Positions 15,468 through 24,415 of a stretch of 27,173 bases of DNA are shown here, one piece after another. Source of the DNA: Lentisphaeria bacterium UBA1724 (lineage in GTDB: Bacteria; Verrucomicrobiota; Lentisphaeria; Oligosphaerales; Oligosphaeraceae); contig DCIO01000131.1 of NCBI GenBank assembly GCA_002315885.1, positions 1 to 27,173 of the forward strand, read 5' to 3'. Both the position numbers and the translations under genes were made by a program. The first letter of the stretch is position 1. Each line of letters starts with the position of its first letter. The notes below the pieces were generated by a model, which saw only the letters and a list, made by a program, of their open reading frames with translations, was not told the DNA's origin and did no database searches.

Positions 15468-15802
15468 GGAGAAAGTCTCCTTTTGCTTGTGTTTAGGGTT
15501 TGGTTATCTGATCCCCCCGCCTCTCTTGGGGAACATCGCGAAGCGAGCAAAATACACTGAGAAAGTTCGAAAAATAATATAGATATACTTTAAACTTTTG
15601 CAAACGTTTTGATTTATTTTAGATACACCTATAGTTTTGTCTTAGGAATCATCAAAAGGCATTTGTCCTGGAGCACATGGTGCATACCAGATTTTTGAAG
15701 AATCTTTAGCGTTGTGCTTGATTTTTGTGAGAATTGTTCCGATAATTGTTTTTGAGCGAAGATGCTCTCGTAGTCACAAACTAAAAAACAAGTTACCGAA
15801 TC
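15468..15802. other. Divergent intergenic region between the AlbA_2 regulator and pseudopilin 1
   Basis: This is an AT-rich spacer of 335 bases with no convincing gene. It must hold promoters for both flanking genes. The only good candidate I see is the plus-strand pair at 15718-15746, listed separately. The start of the spacer has a short TCGCGAAGCGA palindrome, and AAACTTTTGCAAACGTTTT near 15591-15610 is a loose dyad of unknown meaning. Confidence 0.5.
15718..15746 (+). promoter_or_regulatory. Sigma-70-like promoter candidate for pseudopilin 1
   Basis: TTGATT at 15718-15723 and GATAAT at 15741-15746 are separated by exactly 17 bases. They match the -35 and -10 consensus in four and five of six positions. 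The pair lies 56 bases upstream of the pseudopilin start, in the right orientation. Confidence 0.45.
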
Positions 15803-16663
<861 letters not shown>

Positions 16664-16689
16664 GTCCGGAATATTCCTAGCCTGAACGC

Positions 16690-16740
16690 AAAAAGGGGCT
16701 GTTGACAATCCTCTCATCGAGGATGCGACAGCCCCTTTTT
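16690..16740 (+). terminator. Intrinsic terminator after pseudopilin 1
   Basis: A perfect 13-bp stem pairs AAAAAGGGGCTGT (16690-16702) with ACAGCCCCTTTTT (16728-16740). Its loop contains a second small hairpin, ATCCTC (16708-16713) with GAGGAT (16719-16724). The stem ends in a T run, and its mirror-image A run would also allow termination in the opposite direction. Confidence 0.9.
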
Positions 16741-16768
16741 CAATTTTCAATTTTCAATTCTCAATTTT
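16741..16768. repeat. Heptamer tandem repeat, CAATTTT x 4
   Basis: Four 7-base units lie end to end directly after the terminator: caatttt, caatttt, caattct, caatttt. One unit differs by a single base. Confidence 0.85.
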
Positions 16769-16789
16769 GTTTTTAGTGGTGGAGTATCA

Positions 16790-16844
16790 ATCGGTCCTTT
16801 TTTTCAGCATATATTTAGGGAGTTGACTATTGTGTTATCGGTCC
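16790..16844. promoter_or_regulatory. Possible regulatory region of the sugar ABC operon
   Basis: The octamer ATCGGTCC occurs at 16790-16797 and again at 16837-16844, 47 bases apart, in the leader upstream of the substrate-binding protein gene. A TTGACT at 16823-16828 could be a -35 box, but no good -10 follows at the normal distance. The direct repeats may be regulator half-sites, and the evidence is weak. Confidence 0.25.
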
Positions 16845-16909
16845 GTCACTAGGATTTTCGCGGAAGATGCGGGGTTCTGGTGTGTTTTTTCGTCAAAGGA
16901 GTCAAGGAG

Positions 16910-17875
16910 ATGCGTAAGTTTTTTGCCTTTTTGTGTGTGGCGTTTTTGTGTTTTTGTTTTGTATCCTGTTCTGGGAGTGGCGAGTCGACCACTTCTACCG
17001 CAAACGTAAAGAAGCACAAGATTGGCATTTTGGCTCCTGCAGTGACCCACGGGTGGGTTGCCGCGGTGGCGTATTTTGCGGAACAGCGTTGCAAGGAGTT
17101 GTCCGCGGAGGGTGGCATTGAATACAAGTTGTTGACCAGTTCCTCGGCGGATGAGATGACCCAGCAGTTGGATGACCTGGAGGCCTGGGGCGTGGAAGGC
17201 ATTGTCACTTTCCCCCAGTGGAAAGGCATGGAGGTGCCCATTGGTGCCGCCATCCAGCGTGGCGTGAAAGTCGTCAGCTTTGACATTGCCATTGATGCTC
17301 CTGGCATTTATCTGGTCAGCGGTGACAACGAGAGCATGGGCCGTGAGAGTGCCAAGTATCTCATTGGCAAGTTGGGCAAGGAAGCCACAATTGCGGTGCT
17401 GGAGGTCCCCACTTCGGGGTCGGTGTCGGATTTGCGTCTGAAGGGCTTTGTGGATGTAATCAAGGCGGAGGCCCCTGGCATGAAGTTGCTGAAATACGCC
17501 ACCAAGTTCACTCGTGAAGACGGTCTGAAGGACTTTGCGGACATCCTGGTTGCCAATTCTAAGATTGACGGCGTCTTCTCCATGGATGACGAGACCAGCA
17601 TCGGTGTTCTGCAGGCCATCAAGGAAGCCGGCAGAAAGGACATCAAGGTAGTGACTGGCGGCGGTGGTTGCCAGGAGTATTTCAAGCTGATGCCAGGGAG
17701 CAAGGATATCACGATACAGTCTGCGCTGTATAGCCCCTCGATGATCATCGAGGCCGTGAATACCGCGGCGTCGCTGGTCAAGGGCGAGAGCGTGGATGCG
17801 GTGAAGATCATCCCCACGACTATTGTGGACAGCACGAACTGCGAGAAGTTCATGGATGCCAACTCTCCGTACTGA
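16910..17875 (+). CDS. Sugar ABC transporter substrate-binding lipoprotein (ribose/galactose type)
   Basis: A 321-residue periplasmic-binding-protein type I (Peripla_BP_4) lipoprotein would capture a sugar outside the membrane for the adjacent importer. The ATG at 16910 is preferred over an upstream in-frame GTG at 16880 because AAAGGAG ends 8 bases before it. From this start there is a typical lipoprotein signal (MRKFFAF...) with lipobox FVSC, giving lipidated C20. The mature domain begins KKHKIGILAPAVTHGW and contains the usual family segments: IVTFPQWKGMEVPIGAAIQRGVKVVSFD-like strands, NESMGRESAKYL, SDLRLKGFVDVI and FSMDDETSIGVLQAIKEAG. The ligand cannot be assigned. The ATPase and permease genes follow, so it is the first gene of an RbsBAC-like operon. 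Confidence 0.93.
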   Translation: MRKFFAFLCVAFLCFCFVSCSGSGESTTSTANVKKHKIGILAPAVTHGWVAAVAYFAEQRCKELSAEGGIEYKLLTSSSADEMTQQLDDLEAWGVEGIVTFPQWKGMEVPIGAAIQRGVKVVSFDIAIDAPGIYLVSGDNESMGRESAKYLIGKLGKEATIAVLEVPTSGSVSDLRLKGFVDVIKAEAPGMKLLKYATKFTREDGLKDFADILVANSKIDGVFSMDDETSIGVLQAIKEAGRKDIKVVTGGGGCQEYFKLMPGSKDITIQSALYSPSMIIEAVNTAASLVKGESVDAVKIIPTTIVDSTNCEKFMDANSPY

Positions 17876-17916
17876 GATCGGCAGGAAAGCGTTACCAGTA
17901 GTATGGATACATGGCG

Positions 17917-17939
17917 GCGGTCGGTTCATAGCCGGCCGC
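17917..17939 (+). other. Hairpin between the binding-protein and ATPase genes
   Basis: GCGGTCGG (17917-17924) pairs with CCGGCCGC (17932-17939), with one G-U pair and a 7-base loop. It lacks a T run. Such intercistronic stems often stabilise upstream mRNA and favour higher expression of the binding protein over the rest of the operon, which is an inference here. Confidence 0.45.
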
Positions 17940-17961
17940 TTGCCCTTATATACCGAGAGAC

Positions 17962-19461
17962 GTGATTGTATCATTTGAACATATCTGCAAGAACTTCGGG
18001 AGTACCGAGGTCCTTCATGATGTCTCGCTAAGCGTGTCGGGGGGACAGATCCTGGCGTTGCTGGGGGAGAATGGCGCGGGGAAATCCACGCTGATGAATA
18101 TCCTGGGCGGGCTTTTCCCGCCTTCATCGGGGCGCATTCTTCTGGACGGCGTGCCAGTGAAGTTCCGCTCTCCGGAGGATTCCATCCGGCACGGCATCGC
18201 CTTCATTCACCAGGAACTGAATCCGGTCAACGACTTGCGGGTATACGAGAATATCTATCTGGGACGGGAATTGCGGGGGCGATTGGGTTTTCTGAAGCGG
18301 AAGGCCATGGCGAGCCGAGCCCGCGAAATCCTCGGCACCATGTTGGGGACTGACATCGACGAGCAGGCATTCATGAGGACTCTGGGGGCATCCCAGAAAC
18401 AAATTGTGGAGATTGCCCGGGCGTTGTTGTGCGAGGCGAAAATCATCATCATGGATGAGCCGACGACATCCCTGGCCGGACACGAAATCGACATGATTTT
18501 CAATGTGGTGAGGACACTGCGTTCTCAAGGGGTCGGCATTATCTTCATTTCCCATAAGCTGAACGAAGTGACGGCGCTGTGCACGGACATGGTGGTCCTG
18601 CGGAATGGCGCCGTTGTGGCTTCGGGCCCCATGGCGGGGACGGATGCGGAGGCGTTGTCTGAGGCGATTGTGGGGCACGAGTTGTCGCAGATGCGTCGTA
18701 GCACTCCTGGGGCATACGGCGATGTGGTTTTGGCGTGCGAGGGCTTGAGCCTCCCTGGCGTCTTTTCGGATGTGAGTTTCCAGGTGCGGTCGGGAGAGAT
18801 TCTGGGCATTACGGGGCTTTTGGGTGATGGCCGAAGCGAGGTGTTCCGTTGTCTGTTCGGGGACATCCGTGGATACAAGGGGCGTGTCACGCTATGCGGG
18901 AAGCCCTATCGCGGGAAGACTCCGAAGTCGGCGGTTTCCCATGGCATGGCGTATGTGCCCAGCAACCGGAAAGAGAACGCCATTGTGCCGGATTTGAGTG
19001 TGCTGAACAATGGCACCCTGGCCACTCTTCGCCAGTATTGCCGCTGGGGGCTGGTTTGCCGTCGCCTCCAGCACTCTGCCTTCCAGGACATGGGGGGTGA
19101 TTTCCACATCAAATACCACCGGGAGGATGACATGATCACCACGCTATCCGGTGGCAATCAGCAGAAGGTGATTTTGACCCGCTGGCTCAATGCCCATCCC
19201 CGGGTGTTGATCCTGGACAATCCCACCCAGGGGGTGGATATCGGCGCCAAGCAGGAGATCTACGACATCATCCGGAAGATTGCCGGCGAGGGCGTGGCGG
19301 TGGTGGTATTGTCTGGCGAGGGCCAGGAGATTCTTCGTCTGTGTGAGCGCGCGCTGGTGATGGTTCACGGGCGGATTGCGGGTGAATTGTCTGGCGATGC
19401 GCTGACCGAGAGCGCGATCATGGCGCTGGCGACCGGCGCAAGGAATGGTGCAATAGCATGA
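17962..19461 (+). CDS. Sugar ABC transporter double ATPase (RbsA/MglA/XylG type)
   Basis: The 499-residue protein has two tandem nucleotide-binding domains, as in RbsA/MglA/XylG/AraG. Domain 1 has Walker A GENGAGKST (35-43), the diverged signature LGASQKQ (141-147), Walker B IIIMDEP (161-167) and an H-loop histidine (H198). Domain 2 has the degenerate Walker A seen in this subfamily, GLLGDGRSE (285-293), an intact LSGGNQQ signature (395-401) and a Walker B reading LILDNP. The usual catalytic glutamate is therefore asparagine (N420). ATP hydrolysis thus probably depends on domain 1. The start is a GTG at 17962, and a GAGAG sequence just upstream is a moderate ribosome binding site. The end overlaps the permease start by 4 bases. 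Confidence 0.94.
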   Translation: MIVSFEHICKNFGSTEVLHDVSLSVSGGQILALLGENGAGKSTLMNILGGLFPPSSGRILLDGVPVKFRSPEDSIRHGIAFIHQELNPVNDLRVYENIYLGRELRGRLGFLKRKAMASRAREILGTMLGTDIDEQAFMRTLGASQKQIVEIARALLCEAKIIIMDEPTTSLAGHEIDMIFNVVRTLRSQGVGIIFISHKLNEVTALCTDMVVLRNGAVVASGPMAGTDAEALSEAIVGHELSQMRRSTPGAYGDVVLACEGLSLPGVFSDVSFQVRSGEILGITGLLGDGRSEVFRCLFGDIRGYKGRVTLCGKPYRGKTPKSAVSHGMAYVPSNRKENAIVPDLSVLNNGTLATLRQYCRWGLVCRRLQHSAFQDMGGDFHIKYHREDDMITTLSGGNQQKVILTRWLNAHPRVLILDNPTQGVDIGAKQEIYDIIRKIAGEGVAVVVLSGEGQEILRLCERALVMVHGRIAGELSGDALTESAIMALATGARNGAIA

Positions 19462-20480
19462 AAAAGGCTTTGTTGTGGTTTGTCAAGCAGTGGTCGGAAC
19501 GGCCGCTGTTCAGTACGGGGTTGGCGCTGCTGGCGATGATCATCATCCAAACGGCGGCGCTGGGCACGAATTACGCCAGTTTCGGAGAGTGGTTGTCGGC
19601 TTTCTGCGTGAATTGGATCAATGTCCTGCGCAATAACGCGAATGTCGGCATTGTGGCATTGGGCATGACTTTTGTCATCATCTCCGGCGGCATTGACTTG
19701 GCGGTGGGCTCCACTCTGGCTATGGCGGGGGCGCTCTTCCTGCTGATGGTGGACGGCTCTGGGCATGGCTGGATGGCGGCCGCGGGGTTGTCGGGATGGT
19801 GGATCTTCATCGGCGCATTCTTCTGCACGATTCTATGCGGTGCGCTGTTGGGGGGGCTGAACGGCGTGCTTGTGGCCAATGGCGGTATCCCGCCCTTCAT
19901 CGTTACCTTGGGAACCATGAAATGCTTCCGCAGTGTGACGCAGTATTTCATGCAGGGACGCACCCCGACAGTCCCAAAGGAGTTCCTGGCATTCTCCAGC
20001 CTGCAGTTCGGCTCGACAATGCTGATGCCCATCATATACTGGTTGCTGGCCGCAGTCCTGCTTCATATCCTCTATCGGAAGACGGTATTCGGCTCCCATG
20101 TGATTGCCGTGGGCTCCAATGAAAAGGCGGCAAAACTGACGGGCATCAACGTCCGCTCCGTGAAGCGCTGGGTGTATATTCTGTCAGGCATGCTGGTGGC
20201 ATTCGCCTCCATCATCCAGGTCTGCCGTATCGGTTCCATGGATTATTCCAATGCGGGAGCAGGCTATGAGATGGACGCCATCGCGGCGGTCATCGTGGGC
20301 GGAACGCGCATGAGCGGCGGTCGCGGCTCCATTCTCGGGACGGTGTTGGGCGTGCTGATTATCGGCGTGATGAATAATCTGCTGAATCTGATGGGAGTGC
20401 CGCCCTTCCTCCGAGAAGCATTCAAGGGCGTGATTGTCATCGTGGCGGTGCTCCTGCAGAAAAAGGAAGCAACCTCCTAA
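19458..20480 (+). CDS. Sugar ABC transporter permease (RbsC type)
   Basis: The 340-residue membrane protein carries multiple hydrophobic helices and the BPD_transp_2 family segments ALGMTFVIISGGIDLAVGS (about 67-85), GGLNGVLVANGGIPPFIVTLGTM and the cytoplasmic coupling region VGSNEKAAKLTGINVRSVKR. It ends with VIVGGTRMSGGRGSILGTVLG. This matches ribose/xylose/galactose permeases that work as homodimers with the double ATPase. The ATG overlaps the stop of the ATPase gene (ATGA), showing translational coupling. The transported sugar is unknown. A terminator follows about 45 bases after the stop. Confidence 0.94.
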   Translation: MKKALLWFVKQWSERPLFSTGLALLAMIIIQTAALGTNYASFGEWLSAFCVNWINVLRNNANVGIVALGMTFVIISGGIDLAVGSTLAMAGALFLLMVDGSGHGWMAAAGLSGWWIFIGAFFCTILCGALLGGLNGVLVANGGIPPFIVTLGTMKCFRSVTQYFMQGRTPTVPKEFLAFSSLQFGSTMLMPIIYWLLAAVLLHILYRKTVFGSHVIAVGSNEKAAKLTGINVRSVKRWVYILSGMLVAFASIIQVCRIGSMDYSNAGAGYEMDAIAAVIVGGTRMSGGRGSILGTVLGVLIIGVMNNLLNLMGVPPFLREAFKGVIVIVAVLLQKKEATS

Positions 20481-20482
20481 TC

Positions 20483-20510
20483 AATGCTTAATGCTTAATG
20501 CTTAATGCTT
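20483..20510. repeat. Heptamer tandem repeat, AATGCTT x 4
   Basis: Four exact copies of AATGCTT start 2 bases after the permease stop codon. The unit length and copy number equal those of the repeat at 16741-16768, but the sequence differs. Confidence 0.88.
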
Positions 20511-20523
20511 AATTGGTTATAAG

Positions 20524-20556
20524 GAGGGGGATGTGTCCCCCATGCCCCCTCTTTTT
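20524..20556 (+). terminator. Intrinsic terminator of the sugar ABC operon
   Basis: GAGGGGG (20524-20530) pairs with CCCCCTC (20545-20551), followed by five T. An alternative smaller hairpin, GGGGGA (20526-20531) with TCCCCC (20536-20541), competes with it. It lies 44 bases after the permease stop. Confidence 0.7.
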
Positions 20557-20587
20557 CAATGCGCTATGCGCAAACTAAAAACAATGA

Positions 20588-20627
20588 AAAAGGGCTGTCG
20601 TTAACGTGTGCTAGCGGCAGCCCTTTT
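20588..20627. terminator. Terminator of pseudopilin 2, bidirectional
   Basis: AAAAGGGCTG (20588-20597) pairs with CAGCCCTTTT (20618-20627). Read on the minus strand, the stem ends in five T, 27 bases past the pseudopilin 2 stop. The stem core GGGCTG is the same as that in the terminator at 16690-16740 of the other pseudopilin. Confidence 0.82.
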
Positions 20628-20653
20628 GTGTAATGAGATTGAATTAGGTCAGG

Positions 20654-21484
20654 TTATCGTTTGTCGCCGCCGACCACGTCGCAGTTGGGATACCAGTAGA
20701 AATCTGCGATGATATTGAGTCCGCCCAGCGTGGGGTGGGTGGTGCTGGCCTTGGAGAATGCCACGGGTTCGGCGTGTCCATCGGAGAAGTTTGCATTCAG
20801 GCAGAGTGCGTGGCGGAAGAGTTCTGTCTTGCAGACGGTGGAGTTGAAGTTTTCGGGACCGAGGACGATTGCGTCGGACCAGCCTGCGTTACGGCTGCCA
20901 TCGAAGATATTCACGTGGAGAGAGGGATACTTGATGGAGCTGACGCGGTGCCAGGTGGAAGCCTTGCTGCGGGCATCGGTGGTAGCGTAACCCCAACCTA
21001 TCTCAATGATCTTACCGCAATTGCCCAGGCCAGGGCTTGCCTGGTAGCAGATGTTACCGGTCACGCGGGTGTTGGTTGGCGCGGAGGGGCAGAGCATGAT
21101 CTTGTGCCAGGAGCTGTTGTCGGCGGCACCGCCATCAATGTATGCGGCGTTATCCTTGTCATACCATTCCTTTGCAGACATGGGGGCGCCAGGGATAAGG
21201 GGGTTCAGGGTGAACCAGTAGGGGATGGGGTAACGGGTGATGCCATTGCCATAGACAACCCAGTCATTGTCGCCAGGAACCATGCCGGCGATAGGGGGCA
21301 GGTAGTCGTCGTAGTCGTTGGTGTAAATCAGGTGACCAGTCTCAATCTGCTTGATGTTGCTCATGCAGCTGATGGCACGGGCTTTCTCACGGGCCTTGGA
21401 CAAGGCGGGCAGAAGCATGGCTGCCAGAATGGCAATGATGGCGATGACCACCAACAATTCGATAAGAGTGAATGACTTTTTCAT
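20654..21484 (-). CDS. Type II/IV pseudopilin-like protein with H-X9-DG domain (copy 2)
   Basis: A 276-residue paralog of the protein at 15803-16663. Residues 1-40 are identical in both (prepilin leader, hydrophobic helix and KAREKARAISC), then the globular parts diverge. Shared islands include DYLPP, the WFTxNPLxPG strand, EWYDKD or DWYDKD, SWHK or AWHK followed by LCPS, WHRVS, IKYPSLHVN, and a closing FYWYP. The H-X9-DG motif is H-ALCLNANFS-DG. The role is unknown, as for copy 1. An AGGAG ribosome binding site lies 10 bases before the ATG. The gene converges on the sugar ABC operon and has its own terminator at 20588-20627. Confidence 0.92.
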   Translation of the reverse strand: MKKSFTLIELLVVIAIIAILAAMLLPALSKAREKARAISCMSNIKQIETGHLIYTNDYDDYLPPIAGMVPGDNDWVVYGNGITRYPIPYWFTLNPLIPGAPMSAKEWYDKDNAAYIDGGAADNSSWHKIMLCPSAPTNTRVTGNICYQASPGLGNCGKIIEIGWGYATTDARSKASTWHRVSSIKYPSLHVNIFDGSRNAGWSDAIVLGPENFNSTVCKTELFRHALCLNANFSDGHAEPVAFSKASTTHPTLGGLNIIADFYWYPNCDVVGGDKR

Positions 21485-21671
21485 TCGTGTGTTCTCCTAG
21501 TGTTTGTGTTTTTTGGGAAATGAGATGTAAATCTCAAAAAAGAAGATTGTGTGTTCAAGTAGAATTTTAGGTAAAAGTTAGTGCATTAAAAAACTATTTT
21601 CGGCAAAAATATTGTGTTATTCGGAAAAAAGTGATGTTGAAAAATTGCGTGGTGTTTTTTTGGGGGGCGTG

Positions 21672-22547
21672 TTATTCCAGGATGATGTCTTCCACATTTC
21701 GGAATTGTCTTAGGACCTTCAGATCCTGGAGCCAACATTTGACATAGTTTGTCGTGTATGGTCCGGAGCCTGGTCCATTTCCGTTATTGTTTTCCCAAAG
21801 CCATGTAGGGGTTTGCCAGACGGCGATTTCTGGACGGACCTTTTCGTAGAAATCCTTTTGTGCTCCGCCCTGTCCGTGGTGGACCATTAGAACGATATCT
21901 GCTTTGAGTCCATCGCCGCATTCTTTGATGAGTTTTTGTGACATTTCCAGTCCGATATCTCCTGGGTTCAGGTAGCGTTTGCCGCTGATTTCGGCCATGC
22001 ATACGATGCTGCTGTTATTTCCTGCATCTCGTGTGAAATTCAGATCGTAGTCATTGAGCACATTGAGTTTCACGCCATCCACTTCGAAGCAATCGCCTTT
22101 ATGGACGATGGTTTTGGGGACATTGATATTGTTGATGCAAGTGGTAATCTTTTCCAGTTCCGCCTTGAAGCACTCTTCGTTTTTCACGAGCCAATCCGTA
22201 GGTGGGAAAGAATAGAGGACGTTATTCACCTTCAATGGTTGTGGGGTCTGGTTGAAGAATTCCAGGAATGCGTAGCAATGGTCGTCATGTGCGTGAGTCA
22301 GGAACCAGTAGTCGATGGTATCTGTGTATTGCTTGACGAGTTCTACGATATGTGCTGCATCGGCTTCATATCCGCCGTCAAAGACGATGGCGTGGCGGTT
22401 TTGCGTAATGATGATGGCGGAGCACATCTGCCGTCCCGTCACGGATTTAGGGAAGATCATGATTTCGCCATTTGCGAAGATTTTGTCATCTGCCAGCAGG
22501 AGTGTGCAAAATAGGCAAAGCGCGAGTGTCAGGAGTAGTTTTTTCAT
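21672..22547 (-). CDS. Exported metallo-beta-lactamase-fold hydrolase (ComEC-like)
   Basis: The 291-residue protein has an N-terminal signal peptide (KKLLLTLALCLFCTLLLA, cut about residue 19), so it acts outside the cytoplasm. The metal-binding motif is THAHDDHC: H85, H87, D89 and H90 form the canonical HxHxDH. Further ligands are probably D197 in NPGDIG and a histidine in MVHHGQGG (223-224). This HHGxGG ending is typical of the ComEC C-terminal type of the fold, whose members hydrolyse phosphodiester or related bonds. The substrate is unknown. The gene begins 16 bases after the end of the metallophosphoesterase gene on the same strand, so the two secreted hydrolases probably form an operon. 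An AGGA ribosome binding site lies 11 bases upstream of the ATG. Confidence 0.85.
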   Translation of the reverse strand: MKKLLLTLALCLFCTLLLADDKIFANGEIMIFPKSVTGRQMCSAIIITQNRHAIVFDGGYEADAAHIVELVKQYTDTIDYWFLTHAHDDHCYAFLEFFNQTPQPLKVNNVLYSFPPTDWLVKNEECFKAELEKITTCINNINVPKTIVHKGDCFEVDGVKLNVLNDYDLNFTRDAGNNSSIVCMAEISGKRYLNPGDIGLEMSQKLIKECGDGLKADIVLMVHHGQGGAQKDFYEKVRPEIAVWQTPTWLWENNNGNGPGSGPYTTNYVKCWLQDLKVLRQFRNVEDIILE

Positions 22548-22563
22548 GGTATGAGTTCCTGTA

Positions 22564-24240
22564 TTAATCTTCCAGTTGTTGGATTTTGACTTTGTGGAAA
22601 ATCAGGTTTCCTTCCACTCCGTTGTAGAAGAGGAGATTTGGAGGTCGTTTGGTTTTGTTTGTGAATTCCCAGGCGAGCCGTTGTGGTTCGAAGTGATTCA
22701 GCGGGACGGTGGTTCTCCAGAAGAGTGCCTCGTGTGGGTTGAGGCAGTGCAGTTCGATGGTCCAGAAGTATGGCTTTTTCGCAGTGACCTGGAAATCCAG
22801 TGTGATGCGGAATTTTGCATTTGCGGGTGCATTTGCGAAGCAGTCCGGGATGGTCAGCATTCCGTGGTCTTTGATGTGATAGTGGTTGCCTTCGGGGGCG
22901 AAGGTTTTTTCCTGTGACCAATTGGTGAAGGGCAATTCCGTCATGGGGTTCTCGGAGAGGAAAACCACTTGGTCTTCCACCATGGCGGGCATGGAGAATT
23001 CCGTGGTGAGCGCCTTGCCGAATTGGTGGTAGAAACTCTCGGGAGTGACGGTGAAGCGGTAGTTCTTTCCCGCGTCAAAATAGCCCCGACAGAAGTCAGT
23101 GGAAAGGGTTTCAGGACGGTCGTTTGGGGGGAGATGGAAATTTCCGCGTATTCCGCGCCTGGTGATGGGCACGAACTTTCCCTTTGTGTTCATTTCTTCC
23201 AAGTCGACCCAGTAGTAGAAGACTGTGTCGCCCCCCGTTGCCTCGGGGATGGAGAGGGTCACCTTCTGGCAGGGAGTCCCAACAAAATCAATGCCCAGTT
23301 CCGAGGTCTCTCCAAAGAATGGCGCGACCGTGGCTTCCCGCGAATAGCGGATTTCCGGACGATAGGGGGCGGTTGCGGAGACGAAGGGCAGGGGGACGCA
23401 CCAGGGGGCGTCGGCGCGGTATTCTTCGCCAGTTCGGACATCGAAGCGCCGGAAGAGTGCCTTTTCGGGGTAGAGTTCCAGGACCAGCGCGCCGTAGTTC
23501 ATGACGCCAGCGGCGCTGGTGCCTGGAGCCAGTCCGCTCCAAGTGGAAAGTCCCCCTGCATTGACTGCGGTGAATTCCCCCTGCCAGATATTCCCTTCGT
23601 TGCGCAGGGAGCCGTGGATATGCCCGGAAATCTGGATGACTTCGGGGTATTGGTTCAGGAGGATGCGGCGCGCTTCATCCCCCCACATCACGCTGTTGTC
23701 CACGGTGTCCAGTGCGGGGAAGTGGTCGAAGAGCAGGATGGGCTTTTGGGGATGGCTTTTCCGCGCCTCCTGCAGCATCGACTCCAATTTCCCCATTTCC
23801 ACATATTGTGGCACGATAATCACGGGATAGCCACCCAGTTCGGTGCTGAGGCAGAGGTCATGCTCGAAGCCCAGTTTCTCCCGAAAGATGGCGAAGGCGG
23901 CTTCTTTGCCAGCGGGGACATTGTTGGTGTCGTGCATGGCGAATACATAGAATGCCTTGGGGGGATTTTCGCCGAAAGTCTCCTGGAATGCCTGGCGGTA
24001 GTATGCGTAGCCATCAGGGGAGGAGCGTTCCGCCAGGTCCCCTACATGCACCACGGCATCCACTTCCTGGGTCTTGAAGAACTGGAAGGCCTTCTTGCAC
24101 AAATCCACGGATTCCTTCCGATTGTCAATATGGGTGTCCGTGATAATGCCGAAACGCACAGGCTTGACTTCTGCTAAGAGAGAAATCATGGCAAAAGCAC
24201 CGATGACAAGGAGGAATCTCTGAAGAAATTGCGTTTTCAT
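22564..24240 (-). CDS. Exported calcineurin-like metallophosphoesterase
   Basis: This 558-residue protein starts with a signal peptide (about residues 7-23, ending SLLAE). The phosphoesterase domain (about 27-265) has DTH (D35, H37), GDLAE (D68), a histidine at FDHFP (H173) and GHIHG (H207, H209). The normally invariant GNH(D/E) block reads AMHD (101-104). The metal-bridging asparagine is therefore replaced by methionine while the histidine remains, which may reduce or alter activity. The remaining 290 or so residues look beta-rich and could be carbohydrate-binding or jelly-roll-like, without a firm family match. It is the first gene of a two-gene unit with the MBL-fold hydrolase and is divergent from the AraC-type regulator. 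No clear ribosome binding site was seen. The substrate is unknown. Confidence 0.85.
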   Translation of the reverse strand: MKTQFLQRFLLVIGAFAMISLLAEVKPVRFGIITDTHIDNRKESVDLCKKAFQFFKTQEVDAVVHVGDLAERSSPDGYAYYRQAFQETFGENPPKAFYVFAMHDTNNVPAGKEAAFAIFREKLGFEHDLCLSTELGGYPVIIVPQYVEMGKLESMLQEARKSHPQKPILLFDHFPALDTVDNSVMWGDEARRILLNQYPEVIQISGHIHGSLRNEGNIWQGEFTAVNAGGLSTWSGLAPGTSAAGVMNYGALVLELYPEKALFRRFDVRTGEEYRADAPWCVPLPFVSATAPYRPEIRYSREATVAPFFGETSELGIDFVGTPCQKVTLSIPEATGGDTVFYYWVDLEEMNTKGKFVPITRRGIRGNFHLPPNDRPETLSTDFCRGYFDAGKNYRFTVTPESFYHQFGKALTTEFSMPAMVEDQVVFLSENPMTELPFTNWSQEKTFAPEGNHYHIKDHGMLTIPDCFANAPANAKFRITLDFQVTAKKPYFWTIELHCLNPHEALFWRTTVPLNHFEPQRLAWEFTNKTKRPPNLLFYNGVEGNLIFHKVKIQQLED

Positions 24241-24292
24241 GGTATGTCCGATTGGGCGGGAGGGATTTTGGATTGGGCTTTATACAAATTAT

Positions 24293-24323
24293 ATCCTAAA
24301 TAGGATTTAGTATCAATACTAAA
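24293..24323. promoter_or_regulatory. Two adjacent palindromes between divergent genes
   Basis: ATCCTA-aa-TAGGAT (24293-24306) abuts TTTAGTAT-ca-ATACTAAA (24306-24323). Both are perfect dyads, in the 175-base AT-rich gap between the phosphoesterase gene (-) and the AraC-type gene (+). They could be operator sites. AraC-type proteins more often use direct repeats, so the bound factor is uncertain. Confidence 0.5.
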
Positions 24324-24415
24324 AACACGAGAAAAATAGTATGATTCGGCAAAAATGATATACAGTAACGCCATTTCAGAGGCAAGGTTTTTAGCGCTGA
24401 AGAACGGAGATAGTC

